Below the pieces are notes generated by a model, which worked only from the letters and a program-made list of their open reading frames with translations, had not been told where the DNA came from and did not search any database. Positions 52,079 through 61,521 of a stretch of 64,000 bases of DNA are shown here, in pieces. This DNA is from an uncultured Paracoccaceae bacterium (GTDB lineage Bacteria; Pseudomonadota; Alphaproteobacteria; Rhodobacterales; Rhodobacteraceae). Numbering within the stretch: position 1 is the stretch's first letter; each line of letters starts with the position of its first letter. The stretch is from contig CAKSTR010000003.1 of assembly GCA_934500835.1 (NCBI GenBank), positions 124,001 through 188,000 of the forward strand, written 5' to 3'. A program made the translations under genes and the position numbers.

Positions 52079-53680
52079 TCAGTGCCGGAAATGGCGCTGG
52101 CCGGTGAAGACCATGGCAAGCCCGGCCTTGTCGGCGGCGTCGATCACCTGCTGGTCGTTCATGCTGCCGCCGGGCTGGATGACGGCCGTTGCCCCTGCCG
52201 CGGCTGCGGTCAGCAACCCGTCCGGGAAGGGGAAGAAGGCGTCCGAGGCCACGACCGAGCCGATGGTGGGGCTTTGCGGCAGGGACAGGGCCTGCGCCAT
52301 GTCCTCGGCCTTGCGCGCGGCGATGCGGGTGGAATCGACGCGACTCATCTGGCCCGCGCCCACGCCGACGGTGGCACCATCCTTCACATAGACGATGGCG
52401 TTCGACTTGACGTGCTTGGCGACTTTCCATGCGAAAAGCAGGTCCGCCATTTCGGTATCGGACGGCGCGCGTTTCGTCACCACTTTCAACTGCGCCGGGG
52501 ACAGCGGTTGCGAATCCCGGTCCTGCACCAGAAGCCCGCCCGCCACCTGCCTGTAGGCAAGGCCGGGTGCTGCGGCATCGGGCAGACCTTCGGTGGTCAG
52601 AAGACGCAGGTTCTTCTTCGCGGCGAAGATCGCCTTCGCCTCGGTGCTGGCACCGGGGGCGATGACCACCTCGGTGAAGATCTTCACGATCTCTTCCGCC
52701 GTGGCGGCATCCAGCGGCTGGTTCAGCGCGACGATCCCCCCGAAGGCCGAGGTCTGGTCGCAGGCGTAGGCCCGCAGATAGGCCTCGTGCAACGAGGCGC
52801 CGCGCGACACGCCGCAGGGGTTGGCGTGCTTGATGATCGCGCAGGCGGGGCCGTCCTCGGGGGCGAACTCGGCCACCAGCTCGAAGGCCGCATCGGTGTC
52901 GTTGATGTTGTTGTAGGACAACTCCTTGCCCTGCCATTGCCGGGCGGTCGCAACACCGGGGCGGCGGCTGCCGTCGGTGTAGAAGGCGGCGGATTGATGC
53001 GGATTCTCGCCATAGCGCAGGGGTTGCGCCAGCTTGCCGGCAAAGCTGCGGTAGCGGGGCGCGGCTTCCCTGATCTCTCCCGCCAGCCAGCCCGAAACGG
53101 CGGCATCATAGGCCGCGGTCTTGGCATAGGCGGTCAGCGCCAGCTTTTCGCGGAAGACCAGCGTGGTCGCCCCGTCATGGGCGCGCATCTGGTCCAGCAC
53201 AGCTGTATAGTCGGAGGGATCGGTGACCACGGTGACGAACTTGTGGTTCTTGGCCGCCGCCCGGATCATCGCCGGCCCGCCGATGTCGATGTTCTCGATG
53301 CAGGTCGCGCGGTCGGCCCCCTTGGCCACGGTATCCTCGAACGGATAGAGGTTCACGATCAGAAGGTCGATCGGCTGGATGCCATGCGCGGCCATCGCCA
53401 GCAGATGCTCGTCATCATCGCGCAGCGCCAGCAGCCCGCCATGGATATTGGGGTGCAGCGTCTTCACCCGCCCGTCCATCATCTCGGGGAAGCCCGTCAC
53501 CTCGGACACGTCCTGCACCGCCAGCCCCGCCTGCCGCAGCATCCCCGCGGTGCCGCCGGTCGAGATCAACTCCACCCCCTTCGCGGCCAGCGCGCGCGCC
53601 AGTTCCAGCAGGCCGGTCTTGTCAGAGACCGAAATCAGCGCGCGGCCGATGTAGATCAGGTCGGTGGGCGGGTGATACAT
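52079..53680 (-). CDS. purH: Bifunctional AICAR transformylase/IMP cyclohydrolase
   Basis: 533 residues; last two steps of IMP synthesis. The N-terminal MGS-like cyclohydrolase domain has [34 protein letters not shown] and [19 protein letters not shown]. The C-terminal transformylase domain has [14 protein letters not shown] near residue 215, the catalytic [13 protein letters not shown] near residue 278, and the closing [31 protein letters not shown] region. It is preceded by the heparinase-like gene (11-bp gap) and followed closely by lspA. Confidence 0.97.
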   Translation of the reverse strand: MYHPPTDLIYIGRALISVSDKTGLLELARALAAKGVELISTGGTAGMLRQAGLAVQDVSEVTGFPEMMDGRVKTLHPNIHGGLLALRDDDEHLLAMAAHGIQPIDLLIVNLYPFEDTVAKGADRATCIENIDIGGPAMIRAAAKNHKFVTVVTDPSDYTAVLDQMRAHDGATTLVFREKLALTAYAKTAAYDAAVSGWLAGEIREAAPRYRSFAGKLAQPLRYGENPHQSAAFYTDGSRRPGVATARQWQGKELSYNNINDTDAAFELVAEFAPEDGPACAIIKHANPCGVSRGASLHEAYLRAYACDQTSAFGGIVALNQPLDAATAEEIVKIFTEVVIAPGASTEAKAIFAAKKNLRLLTTEGLPDAAAPGLAYRQVAGGLLVQDRDSQPLSPAQLKVVTKRAPSDTEMADLLFAWKVAKHVKSNAIVYVKDGATVGVGAGQMSRVDSTRIAARKAEDMAQALSLPQSPTIGSVVASDAFFPFPDGLLTAAAAGATAVIQPGGSMNDQQVIDAADKAGLAMVFTGQRHFRH

Positions 53681-53691
53681 CTGCGGCCTCC

Positions 53692-55422
53692 TCAGAGGGG
53701 GACGGGATCGTCCCGGTCAAGGTCTCGGATGGCCAGCGGAGTATCCTGTGCCTTCGCCAAGGTCCAGCCGATGCGGGTCTCGATCTCGCGCGCCAGGCCG
53801 GAAACCACGATCTGCAGCGTCGGACGCGGATTTATGCGGCCCTTTTCCAGATAGAAGGATGGATCAAGCGAAAGTTTGCCGCCGCTGTCATGGCGGAAGA
53901 CCCAGATTTCGCCCGAACGCAGCTGCATCGAAACCGCCGTGCCCCCCATGTCCAGCGTGGCATCGACGTCCGGGTGCAGATGAAAGCGCAGCGCGAATCC
54001 GATGCCTTCCAGATTCGACTGGTCCAGAAGTGCGCCGAACCGCTTGCGGTCGGCAAAGCCCATGGCGGCCAATGTGTCGGTGCCGCCAAGCCGGCGGCCA
54101 TCGTCCGAGAGGTGCAACTCGCGCGTGGCAGTCAGGCCGTGCGTGGCGACCCAGCCGTCATGCGAGACCGAGACCACACCGGCCGTTCCCGGCGCGATCC
54201 GCAGGGCGGTGACATGGGCGGCATCGTCCAGCAGCGCCTCCTCCGCCCGCGCCCCGAAGCGCGACGACGAAAACCCGGTCAGGCTCAGCGCGGAATGCGA
54301 TTGCGTGGCCCGCCCGGCCAGCCGCCACTCCCGCCCGAACGACAGGCCCGATCCGCAGGACACCACCAGCGGGCGACGGCCCGAGGTCAGCTCGAATCCG
54401 CCTGTCGAGGCATGGGCGGTGGCGCGTGCGGCTCCGCCCGGCGGGTCTGCCGCGTCCAGGATGACGCTGGTGCGCCCGCCCGAAAGCCGCATGAAACCCA
54501 TGGCACCGGCGACATGGCCGATGGGTCCGCCTGGCCCGGCGGTGGCCAGCGCCTGATCCAGCCGTCCCTCGATCCCCTTGCCGCCGCCCTGAAACCGGGC
54601 AAGGCCGCCATCGGCATGGCGCAGGACGCGCAACGAAGGCGCAACCCTTTCGATGGCGCCCGACAGGGCCGACGGTATCGGCTGGTCGGCCTCGGCCAGC
54701 GCCCGGATCGCCCAGGTCAGCAGGGTCAGGACCTCAAGCAGTTCCTCGGGGTTGCGGGTGGGCAGGGCGCCGGTCGGATCGATCTGGGCGTTGCATTCGC
54801 GCGACAGGGCGGCCAGCGCGGGGGCGACAAGGTCGTCTTTCCCGATCAGCGAAAGGCCGGCATACAGCAGGCCGGTCAACGCCTCGAACCGGGGCAGGCC
54901 GGGGCGGGCGGCCTTCCAGCGGCGCGACAGATAGGCCGCCTGATGCGACAGCGAGAGGTAATAGGCATCCGCCGCGCGCTTGTCGCGGCCCTGCAGAAGA
55001 AAGATCGCGTTGTGGATCCAGCGGATGATCCGCCGGCCGGTCAGGTCGGGCGTCCAGCCCGGCCCGGCCCCGCCGCCGCAGCGCGCGATCCAGCCCCAGG
55101 TCCAGCCCTGCGCCAGCGCGCGCGCCTGCGCGGTGCCAAGGGCCGCCAGATCGTCCAGCCAGCCGAACCCCTGCGCCTCGGCGCCGAAGGCGGGATCGGG
55201 TGGCGGGATGTCCCAAAGATCCACGCCCGGCGCTTCGGCCAGAAAGCCCGCCAGAAGGATATTGCCGGCCAGGATCTGCTTGCCGCGGGCATAGAGCCCG
55301 ACCGAACGCGGATCAGGCTGCGAGACGAATCCGGTGGCCGCCTGCGCCTTTTGTGCCGACCAGGCGGCAAGCCGGTCGGGCAGGCGGGGACGGCCGGGGG
55401 CATTGCTGTCGCGGCGGCGCAT
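53692..55422 (-). CDS. Heparinase II/III family protein
   Basis: 576 residues from ATG 55422. The N-terminal half is an all-helical (alpha/alpha toroid-like) region ([35 protein letters not shown] in pieces near residues 150-185). The C-terminal half matches the beta-sandwich of heparinase II/III ([23 protein letters not shown] near residue 345, [13 protein letters not shown] near residue 485). Family enzymes are polysaccharide lyases, but this chromosomal member beside purH, common in Rhodobacteraceae, has no proven substrate. No signal peptide is visible, which argues against a secreted lyase. Confidence 0.85.
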   Translation of the reverse strand: MRRRDSNAPGRPRLPDRLAAWSAQKAQAATGFVSQPDPRSVGLYARGKQILAGNILLAGFLAEAPGVDLWDIPPPDPAFGAEAQGFGWLDDLAALGTAQARALAQGWTWGWIARCGGGAGPGWTPDLTGRRIIRWIHNAIFLLQGRDKRAADAYYLSLSHQAAYLSRRWKAARPGLPRFEALTGLLYAGLSLIGKDDLVAPALAALSRECNAQIDPTGALPTRNPEELLEVLTLLTWAIRALAEADQPIPSALSGAIERVAPSLRVLRHADGGLARFQGGGKGIEGRLDQALATAGPGGPIGHVAGAMGFMRLSGGRTSVILDAADPPGGAARATAHASTGGFELTSGRRPLVVSCGSGLSFGREWRLAGRATQSHSALSLTGFSSSRFGARAEEALLDDAAHVTALRIAPGTAGVVSVSHDGWVATHGLTATRELHLSDDGRRLGGTDTLAAMGFADRKRFGALLDQSNLEGIGFALRFHLHPDVDATLDMGGTAVSMQLRSGEIWVFRHDSGGKLSLDPSFYLEKGRINPRPTLQIVVSGLAREIETRIGWTLAKAQDTPLAIRDLDRDDPVPL

Positions 55423-55605
55423 GGCTGCTCGGGGTTCCTCTGGGCGTGCCCGGGTTGGCGCCCCGGATCGCGGCGGACCATAGCCCGGCACAGCGGCGCT
55501 GTCACGACGGCAGGACCGTCATCGAACCTCCCGAAGCCCGAAAAGGCGGCGATCAGACCGGGATCGTCGCAGCATCCCGCACCATCCCTGCTCTGTTCTT
55601 ATCGT

Positions 55606-55663
55606 CTTCACTATGGCCCAAATATCCTGCGGGGAGGTCTGGAGGGGTGCAAAACCCCTCCAG
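55606..55663 (-). repeat. 3'-end element: G-rich hairpin plus GGATATTT box (copy 2)
   Basis: Read on the minus strand: stem CTGGAGGGGT/ACCCCTCCAG (55639-55663), then the box GGATATTT-GGGCCATAGTGAAG (55627-55606). It lies 19 bp downstream of the saccharopine dehydrogenase stop, in the same sense as the gene, like copy 1 at 7513. Confidence 0.75.
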
Positions 55664-55681
55664 CCACCGGCCAAAGGGCCG

Positions 55682-56833
55682 CTACGCCAGATGGTCGATC
55701 CGGGCCATGTATTGCGCCAGGCGCTGCACCTGATCCAGCCAGCGGGTCAGCTGGCGCGGGTCATGCGGGGCGGAATGGACGCCGGCCGGGATCTCGCGGT
55801 TCAGCACCGATTCGACCGCCAGCGATACCGGGACCGAGACCAGCCGCCCCATGGCCGAGCCGCGCTCGTCCCCCCAGGCATCCATCGCCCAGGTCTCGTG
55901 GAAGACCGGCTTGCCGTCCCGTTCGGCCTTCAGCGCCACGAACAGGACCACGCGGTCGGGCTCGCCCGGCGCGTAGGAGTTGTCCTCCAGCAAGGCATTG
56001 GCGCGCGCGGTCAGCGCGGCGTCGATCTCGGCGGGGGTCGAGCCCTCCAGCCCCTCGATCTCGCGGAAGATCGGGGACCAGGCGTCCGCCCAGCCGTTCA
56101 ACCGGATGGTGCCGCGCACGAAGTCGCGCAATTTCCATGCAGGATCAAAACGGTAGTCCTCGATGAAAGGGTAGCTGTCGCGGTTGGGATAGACCTCGAA
56201 GCTTTCGGGCTGCGGCAGGGGCGCGACATATTGGGTAATCGCATCCCAAGGCCGCGAGACCCGCAGTTCCGAGAAATGCCGCAGGCTGCGCGAGGGCGAG
56301 CGCAGCGCCTTCAAGACGCCCGCCGGCGCCCATGAAAACTTGTAGCGGAAGGCGTTCGGGTTCTTCGGCACCCCGCCGCAATAGGACGTGAAGGAAAGCA
56401 CGTTCCCGGCGTCATAGGCCTTCGAGGCCCGGTAGCGCGCCACAAGGTCATGCGCCATCAGATGGTCGATGCCGGGATCAAGGCCGACCTCGTTCTGGCT
56501 GACAAGGCCGGCCTGGCGGAAGGCGGCATCAAGGTCGCGCATCTCGGGCGCGATATAGCTGGAGGAGACGAAATTGGCGCCTTTCGCAAGGCAGGCTTTT
56601 GCGATGGGGACGTGCTGGTCCGCCGGCAGCATCGAAATGGCGATGTCGCCGGGCTGCAGGGCGGCGGTCAGCGCCTCGAGGCTGTAGGCGCGGATGTCGC
56701 GCGCGATGTCACCCACGGTCTCTTGCGCATTGGCGACCGTGCGGTTCCAGACCACCACAGGGTGGCCGGCCTCGATCAGGCGGCGAAGGCCGGGGCCGGA
56801 GGAAAGACCGGTGCCGCACCAGTGGATCGTCAT
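55682..56833 (-). CDS. Saccharopine dehydrogenase (glutamate-forming, LYS9-like)
   Basis: 383 residues. The N-terminal nucleotide-binding region (HWCGTGLSSGPGLRRLIEAGHPVVVWNR) is followed by IAISMLPADQHVPIAKACLAKGANFVSSSYI near residue 65 and NEVGLDPGIDHLMAHDLV near residue 115, as in saccharopine dehydrogenases. It would split saccharopine to glutamate and aminoadipate semialdehyde. The preceding gene encodes the lysine-ketoglutarate reductase-type partner, so the pair performs the first two steps of lysine breakdown. The two functions are fused in animals and plants but separate here. Confidence 0.87.
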   Translation of the reverse strand: MTIHWCGTGLSSGPGLRRLIEAGHPVVVWNRTVANAQETVGDIARDIRAYSLEALTAALQPGDIAISMLPADQHVPIAKACLAKGANFVSSSYIAPEMRDLDAAFRQAGLVSQNEVGLDPGIDHLMAHDLVARYRASKAYDAGNVLSFTSYCGGVPKNPNAFRYKFSWAPAGVLKALRSPSRSLRHFSELRVSRPWDAITQYVAPLPQPESFEVYPNRDSYPFIEDYRFDPAWKLRDFVRGTIRLNGWADAWSPIFREIEGLEGSTPAEIDAALTARANALLEDNSYAPGEPDRVVLFVALKAERDGKPVFHETWAMDAWGDERGSAMGRLVSVPVSLAVESVLNREIPAGVHSAPHDPRQLTRWLDQVQRLAQYMARIDHLA

Positions 56834-56865
56834 GTGTTCTCTCCCGCTTGGGGTGGATGGAGGCG

Positions 56866-56886
56866 CGAATTTTCGACGAAAATTCG
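56866..56886. repeat. 21-bp palindromic intergenic element (copy 3)
   Basis: Same sequence as the copy at 16850: CGAATTTTCG, A, CGAAAATTCG. It lies between the two lysine-degradation genes, 23 bp downstream of the upstream gene's stop codon. Confidence 0.85.
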
Positions 56887-56911
56887 GGGTTTGCTTATTC
56901 GGGGTTTGCTT
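56882..56911. repeat. 15-bp perfect tandem duplication across a stop codon
   Basis: ATTCGGGGTTTGCTT occurs twice in tandem (56882-56896 and 56897-56911). The first copy begins inside the palindrome at 56866, and the second runs into the stop codon of the minus-strand reductase gene. Confidence 0.85.
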
Positions 56912-57965
56912 ACAGGGCGGCGCTGTGCCTGTCGAACTCGGCCCTGGCCCGGCCCCAGACGCCCGAGTGCAGATCGGTCAGGGTCAGAAGCGAGGGCAGA
57001 AGCTGTGCCGCGTAATCCTGCGACGATTCCACCGGCAACAGCGAGGGCAGGTTGTCGATGGCGGTCACATCCAGCGGCGGGTTCTGTGCCACGCGCAGCG
57101 CCGGGGCATCCCAGTCCGTCGCGCGGTCATAGACCTTGATCGGCGAGAAGTCCGAGGTCGGATCGCAGGCGATGTCGCCGATCACCGTCAGCTTGCGGGC
57201 GGGGTCCGCCTTGGCCGATGCCGGCACGAAGACAGGGCAACCGGGGCGGGCCAGGATGCAGTTGAGGAAGATCTCGTGGTGCAGCACCTGCGGGAACGGC
57301 CCGCCGCTGGCGGTCTCGGCCATGTCCCAGCGGGTGACGTCGACTCCCATCGCGGTGCAAAGGTCCGCCGCGCCGCTGCCCACCCGGCCGAGGGCGCCGA
57401 TGATCAGCGCACGCGGACGCGACAGGCCGGCGAGTTCCGCCTCAAGATCGGCGACAAGGGCGGCCCGGCCGGGATAGACCGCGACCGGGCCGCAGATTTC
57501 TCCGCGCGCCTGGGCCGCCCAGCATTTCAGGCTGACGGCGGCACCGGCATAGCCGGCCCAGTAGCCAAAGGCGGCAACCCGGCGGCCGTCTTCGCCCACC
57601 AGATACTCCAGATCATAAAGCGTGCCGCCACCCGCCCTGAATCGTTTCAACAGCACCTGCCCGGCGGGCTGGCCCTTGAAGGCGTGGCCGAACATGATGT
57701 GGCGGTGCGGCAAAGGCGTGCCGTCCTCGGGCAGTTCCTTCAGCCCGAAGATGATTGCGTCGGCGGGCGCCTGCGGCCAGGAGTTCGCGGGCACAACAGC
57801 CGCCCCCACGGCGCGGTAGCCGTCGATCGGAATGGCGCGGACCGACGACTCCTCGACCGAGACGCGAATCCCCGCGGCGACCAGCGCGGCAACCCCCTCG
57901 GGGGTGATGCCCACCCGCTCTTCATGCGGGCGCTGCTCTGCCCGGACCCAGAGGTGAACCGTCAT
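56910..57965 (-). CDS. Lysine-ketoglutarate reductase-type saccharopine dehydrogenase (LYS1-like)
   Basis: 351 residues from ATG 57965 (AAAGGA 7 nt upstream; a longer start at 57983 is less likely). The alanine dehydrogenase/PNT N-terminal domain shows VRAEQRPHEERVGITPEGVAALVAAG. The active-site His and Lys fall in MFGHAFKGQ near residue 92, matching HxxK in yeast Lys1. ALIIGALGRVGSGAADLC near residue 185 binds NAD(P). In this organism it would condense lysine with 2-oxoglutarate to saccharopine. A direct duplication surrounds its stop codon. Confidence 0.9.
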   Translation of the reverse strand: MTVHLWVRAEQRPHEERVGITPEGVAALVAAGIRVSVEESSVRAIPIDGYRAVGAAVVPANSWPQAPADAIIFGLKELPEDGTPLPHRHIMFGHAFKGQPAGQVLLKRFRAGGGTLYDLEYLVGEDGRRVAAFGYWAGYAGAAVSLKCWAAQARGEICGPVAVYPGRAALVADLEAELAGLSRPRALIIGALGRVGSGAADLCTAMGVDVTRWDMAETASGGPFPQVLHHEIFLNCILARPGCPVFVPASAKADPARKLTVIGDIACDPTSDFSPIKVYDRATDWDAPALRVAQNPPLDVTAIDNLPSLLPVESSQDYAAQLLPSLLTLTDLHSGVWGRARAEFDRHSAAL

Positions 57966-58086
57966 GCCGACATCCTTTCGCATCGCTTGCCAGCCTGCGC
58001 TGGCGCCGGAAACGCTGTGTTCCTGCAGGCCGGGCTGGCATTCGGCTTTGCTAGATAGCAGATAGGACGGGAGTGGAAAGAGCGAG

Positions 58087-59001
58087 GTGACAGGGGTGCG
58101 ACGGCGCGGCCTTCTGGCTTTGGCGGCGGCAACCGCGGTGGCGGGACTGGCCGGTTGGCGGCTTTTCCCCCGGCGCGGCCTGTCGGATGCCGCCTTCGCA
58201 GCACTTTACGCGACCCCCCTGCCGCCGCTGGAAACCCCCTCCGCCGTCTATCACCTTGGGCACTCTCTGGTCGGCCGCGACATGCCGGCGATGCTGGCGC
58301 AACTGGCAGGGCACCCTTGGAACAGCCAGCTTGGCTGGGGTGCCAGCCTGATGAACCATTGGGAGGACAAGGTGCCGGGCCACGCCGAGGAAAATGCCTC
58401 GGACGCCTATCGAGCGGCGGGCGAGGCTGTGGACAGCGGCGCCTATCCGGTTGTCGTCGTCACCGAGATGGTGGAGTTGCGCGACGCCATCCGCTGGCAC
58501 GACAGCGCGGAACATCTGGCGAAATGGGCGGCGCGGGCCCGGGCGGGCAACCCGGCGGTGCGCATCTATCTTTATGAGACATGGCACCGGCTGGATGATC
58601 CGCAGGGCTGGGAGACGCGGATCAGCGCCGATCTGCCCGCCCTGTGGGAGGACAAGGTGCTGCGTCCGGCGGTGGCGGAAGCCGGTGCGATCCATGTCAT
58701 CCCCGGCGGGCAGGTCATGGCGGCCCTTGTCGCTGCGGCCGAGGCCGGGCAACTGCCGGGGCTGAACAGCCGGCAGGATTTCTTTACCGACGACATTCAT
58801 TTCAGCGATCTTGGCGCCTATGCCATGGCCCTGACGCATTTTGCGGTGATCTACGGCCGGTCGCCCCAGGGACTGCCGCACGGGCTGCGGCGGGCAGACG
58901 GGTCTCTGGCTGATCCGCCGCCGGCCGGGGCGGTGGCGGCGATGCAGGGGTTGGTCTGGCAGGTCGTCACGGGCTATGCCCTGACCGGAGTGAAGGGGTA
59001 A
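58087..59001 (+). CDS. SGNH-like hydrolase family protein with N-terminal membrane anchor
   Basis: 304 residues from GTG 58087. A twin-Arg-like, hydrophobic N-terminus (VRRRGLLALAAATAVAGLAGW) suggests export or anchoring. GHSLVG near residue 58 fits the SGNH block I serine, and FFTDDIHFSDLGAYAMAL near residue 236 fits block V (DxxH). VVVTEMVELRDAIRWHDS near residue 125 aligns with QIQWNDS of the next protein, so a probable block III Asn is replaced by His here. It shares YETWH with that neighbour, making them paralogues. Possible role: esterase or deacetylase on exopolysaccharide. Confidence 0.7.
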   Translation: MTGVRRRGLLALAAATAVAGLAGWRLFPRRGLSDAAFAALYATPLPPLETPSAVYHLGHSLVGRDMPAMLAQLAGHPWNSQLGWGASLMNHWEDKVPGHAEENASDAYRAAGEAVDSGAYPVVVVTEMVELRDAIRWHDSAEHLAKWAARARAGNPAVRIYLYETWHRLDDPQGWETRISADLPALWEDKVLRPAVAEAGAIHVIPGGQVMAALVAAAEAGQLPGLNSRQDFFTDDIHFSDLGAYAMALTHFAVIYGRSPQGLPHGLRRADGSLADPPPAGAVAAMQGLVWQVVTGYALTGVKG

Positions 59002-59004
59002 GGG

Positions 59005-61521
59005 ATGGGACTGGCAGCCGGCCTCGCGGCTTTTGCGGCAAAGATCCTTTTCGTGGGCCACAGCCTTGTCGGCCCCACCCTGCCCGATCTGGTGGCCGCA
59101 GGGCTGGATCACATGGGGCAGCCGGCAACGGTTCAGGCGCAGGTGATCAACGGCGCACCGTTGGCCTATGCCTGGGACCATTCCGACAAAGCCGAAGGCG
59201 TGGACGGCCGCGCCACCCTGGCCGCCGGCGGTATCACCGATCTGGTGCTGACCGAGGCGATCCCCCTGGCCGGCCAGATCCAGTGGAATGACAGCAAGGG
59301 CATGGTCGCGCGCTGGGCGGATACGGCAGAGGCCGGCAATCCGCAGGTGCGGGTCTGGGTCTATGAGACATGGCACGCGCTGACCTCGGGCAGCGGGGAA
59401 GCGGCATCCGACGATCCCGGCGCCGCGGTGGACTGGCGCCAGAGGCTGCGCGACGATCTGCCGCTGTGGCAGGGCATCGCCGCGGACCGCGCCCGGCTGA
59501 TCCCGGCGGGGCAGGCGATGGGGCTTCTGGCGGACGAGATCGCGGCCGGCGCGGTGCCGGGGATCGCCGACATCCGCGATGTCTTTGCCGACGACATCCA
59601 CCCGAACGGCAAGGGTCTTTATTTCCTGGCCATGGTGCATCTGGCGGCGATTACCGGAGAAAGCCCCGAAGGCCTGCCCGCGAAACTGACGCGCAGTTGG
59701 CCAAGCCGCGACGCCGTCATCACCCAGGATCAGGCGGCAGCCTTCCAGCGCATCGCCTGGACCGCCGTGGCCGCCTATCGCGCCAGCGAAAGCACGGCGC
59801 CGACGCCCGATCCGGCCCCCCCCGCCGAGGCCGCCCCGACCGGGCCGACAGAGGATGCCGGGCCCGAGGTGGCCGACTGGCTGCCGCCGCCCGAACCCGC
59901 CCATGACCGCATCACCAACCCCGACCTTGCGCTGGGTCTTGCCGGGGTGAACGACTGGTCGGTGCAGCAGCCCTTCCTTGACATCATGAAGACCGCCCGC
60001 CCCTGGACCGGCCATCTCGGCGACCAATGGGGCGGGATGGAAGAGCCGCAACTGCGCGCGGCCGGCATCCTTGACCCCGACGGCTGGCCGCTCGTTCTGC
60101 CCGAAGGCGTCTCGGGGCTGTCGACCCTGATCCTGACCGATCTGCCCGAGGACGCGGGCGGAGTCGCGGGCCGCTACATCCTGACCTATCAGGGCAAGGG
60201 GGTGCTGAAGGTCGAAGGCCGTGCGCAGAGACTGTCCGACCGGCCGGGCGAGGTGATCTTCGACTACGCCCCCGGCCCCGGCGCGGTGATCCTTACGCTT
60301 GCAGCGACCGACCCCGCCGATCCGATCCGCGCCATCTCGGTCGTGCGCGCCGACCGCGCCGAATCCCTTGCTGCGGGCGAGATCTTCAACCCCGACTGGC
60401 TGGCCCGCATCGAAGGCGTGAAGGGCCTGCGCTTCATGGACTGGATGGCCACCAACAATTCGGAGCTGGCCCTGCCGGCGGACCGGCCCAAGGTCTCCGA
60501 CTACACCTGGGCGCGCAACGGTGTCCCGATTGAGGTGATGGTGGCGCTGGCCAACCGGCTGCAGGCCGAACCCTGGCTGACCTTGCCGCATATGGCCTCG
60601 GACGATCTTGTGCGCGCCTATGCGGCGGCGGTGCGCGACGGGCTGGACCCGGATCTGCGGGTCTGGGTCGAATACTCGAACGAGGTCTGGAACTGGCAGT
60701 TCCGGCAGGCCCACTGGGCCGAGGAGATGGGACGCGCCCGCTGGGGCGCCGATGGCACCTGGCTGCAATTCTACGGCACCCGCGCCGCCGAGATCATGGG
60801 CGTCTTCGCCGCCGAGATGGGCGGCACCGACCGCATGGTCCGCGTGGTGGCGACCCAGACCGGCGTGAAAGGGGCGGAAAAGGAGATTCTGCTGGCGCCC
60901 CGCGCGGTTGCGGAAGGCCTGCCGCCACCGGCCTCCAGCTTCGATGCCTATGCGGTGACAGGGTATTTCTCGGGGCTTCTCGGCTCCGAGGGCAAGATCC
61001 CGGCCGTGAAGGGCTGGATCGCCGAAAGCGCCGCTGCGGCCGAAGAAGCGGCCGCGGCCGGCGGGCTGACCGGGGCCGAGGCAAAGGCCTTTGTCGCCCT
61101 CCACCGCTATGACCTGGCGCTTGACCGCGCCGTGGCCGAGTTGCGCAATGGTGCCTCGACCGGGGCAGGCGAGGACACGCTGGAGCAGCTTCTGACCGAC
61201 ACGCTGCCCCGCCAGGCCGCCGTTGCCGCAAGACACGGGCTGAAGCTGGCGATGTATGAAGGCGGCACCCATGTCGTCGGCTATGGCCCGGCGGTGGACG
61301 ATGCCGAGCTTGAGGAATTTTTCGCCGTGCTGAACTATTCCGAAGGTATGGGCGGGCTTTACGCCGACCTGCTGGCCGGCTGGGCAAGGGTCTCGGACCA
61401 GCCGTTCAATGCCTTCGTCGATCTGTACCGGCCGAACAAATGGGGCAGCTGGGGCGCCTTGCGGCATCTGGGCGACGAAAACCCGCGCTGGACGGCCCTG
61501 GCCCGGGGCTGCGCATGCTGA
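59005..61521 (+). CDS. SGNH-like domain fused to a glycoside hydrolase-like domain
   Basis: 838 residues. Residues ~1-255 are paralogous to the preceding protein: FVGHSLVGPTLPD near residue 15, QIQWNDS near residue 92, VWVYETWHAL near residue 117, and FADDIHPNGKGLYFL near residue 194 give a complete SGNH-type set. A Pro/Ala/Glu-rich linker (~268-300) leads to a ~530-residue region with FMDWMATNNSELALPADRPK, VWVEYSNEVWNWQFRQAHW (a candidate acid Glu) near residue 553, and MYEGGTHVVGYG near residue 752, resembling TIM-barrel glycosidases. I do not recognise an exact family. It follows its paralogue by 3 bp and overlaps the next glycosyltransferase by 7 bp. Confidence 0.75.
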   Translation: MGLAAGLAAFAAKILFVGHSLVGPTLPDLVAAGLDHMGQPATVQAQVINGAPLAYAWDHSDKAEGVDGRATLAAGGITDLVLTEAIPLAGQIQWNDSKGMVARWADTAEAGNPQVRVWVYETWHALTSGSGEAASDDPGAAVDWRQRLRDDLPLWQGIAADRARLIPAGQAMGLLADEIAAGAVPGIADIRDVFADDIHPNGKGLYFLAMVHLAAITGESPEGLPAKLTRSWPSRDAVITQDQAAAFQRIAWTAVAAYRASESTAPTPDPAPPAEAAPTGPTEDAGPEVADWLPPPEPAHDRITNPDLALGLAGVNDWSVQQPFLDIMKTARPWTGHLGDQWGGMEEPQLRAAGILDPDGWPLVLPEGVSGLSTLILTDLPEDAGGVAGRYILTYQGKGVLKVEGRAQRLSDRPGEVIFDYAPGPGAVILTLAATDPADPIRAISVVRADRAESLAAGEIFNPDWLARIEGVKGLRFMDWMATNNSELALPADRPKVSDYTWARNGVPIEVMVALANRLQAEPWLTLPHMASDDLVRAYAAAVRDGLDPDLRVWVEYSNEVWNWQFRQAHWAEEMGRARWGADGTWLQFYGTRAAEIMGVFAAEMGGTDRMVRVVATQTGVKGAEKEILLAPRAVAEGLPPPASSFDAYAVTGYFSGLLGSEGKIPAVKGWIAESAAAAEEAAAAGGLTGAEAKAFVALHRYDLALDRAVAELRNGASTGAGEDTLEQLLTDTLPRQAAVAARHGLKLAMYEGGTHVVGYGPAVDDAELEEFFAVLNYSEGMGGLYADLLAGWARVSDQPFNAFVDLYRPNKWGSWGALRHLGDENPRWTALARGCAC

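Noticed and set aside
58051-61467. Minus-strand open frame of 1138 codons opposite the SGNH-like genes
   Set aside because: Very long but Arg/Gly/His-rich and featureless; the plus-strand genes have recognisable motifs, ribosome sites and coupled ends.
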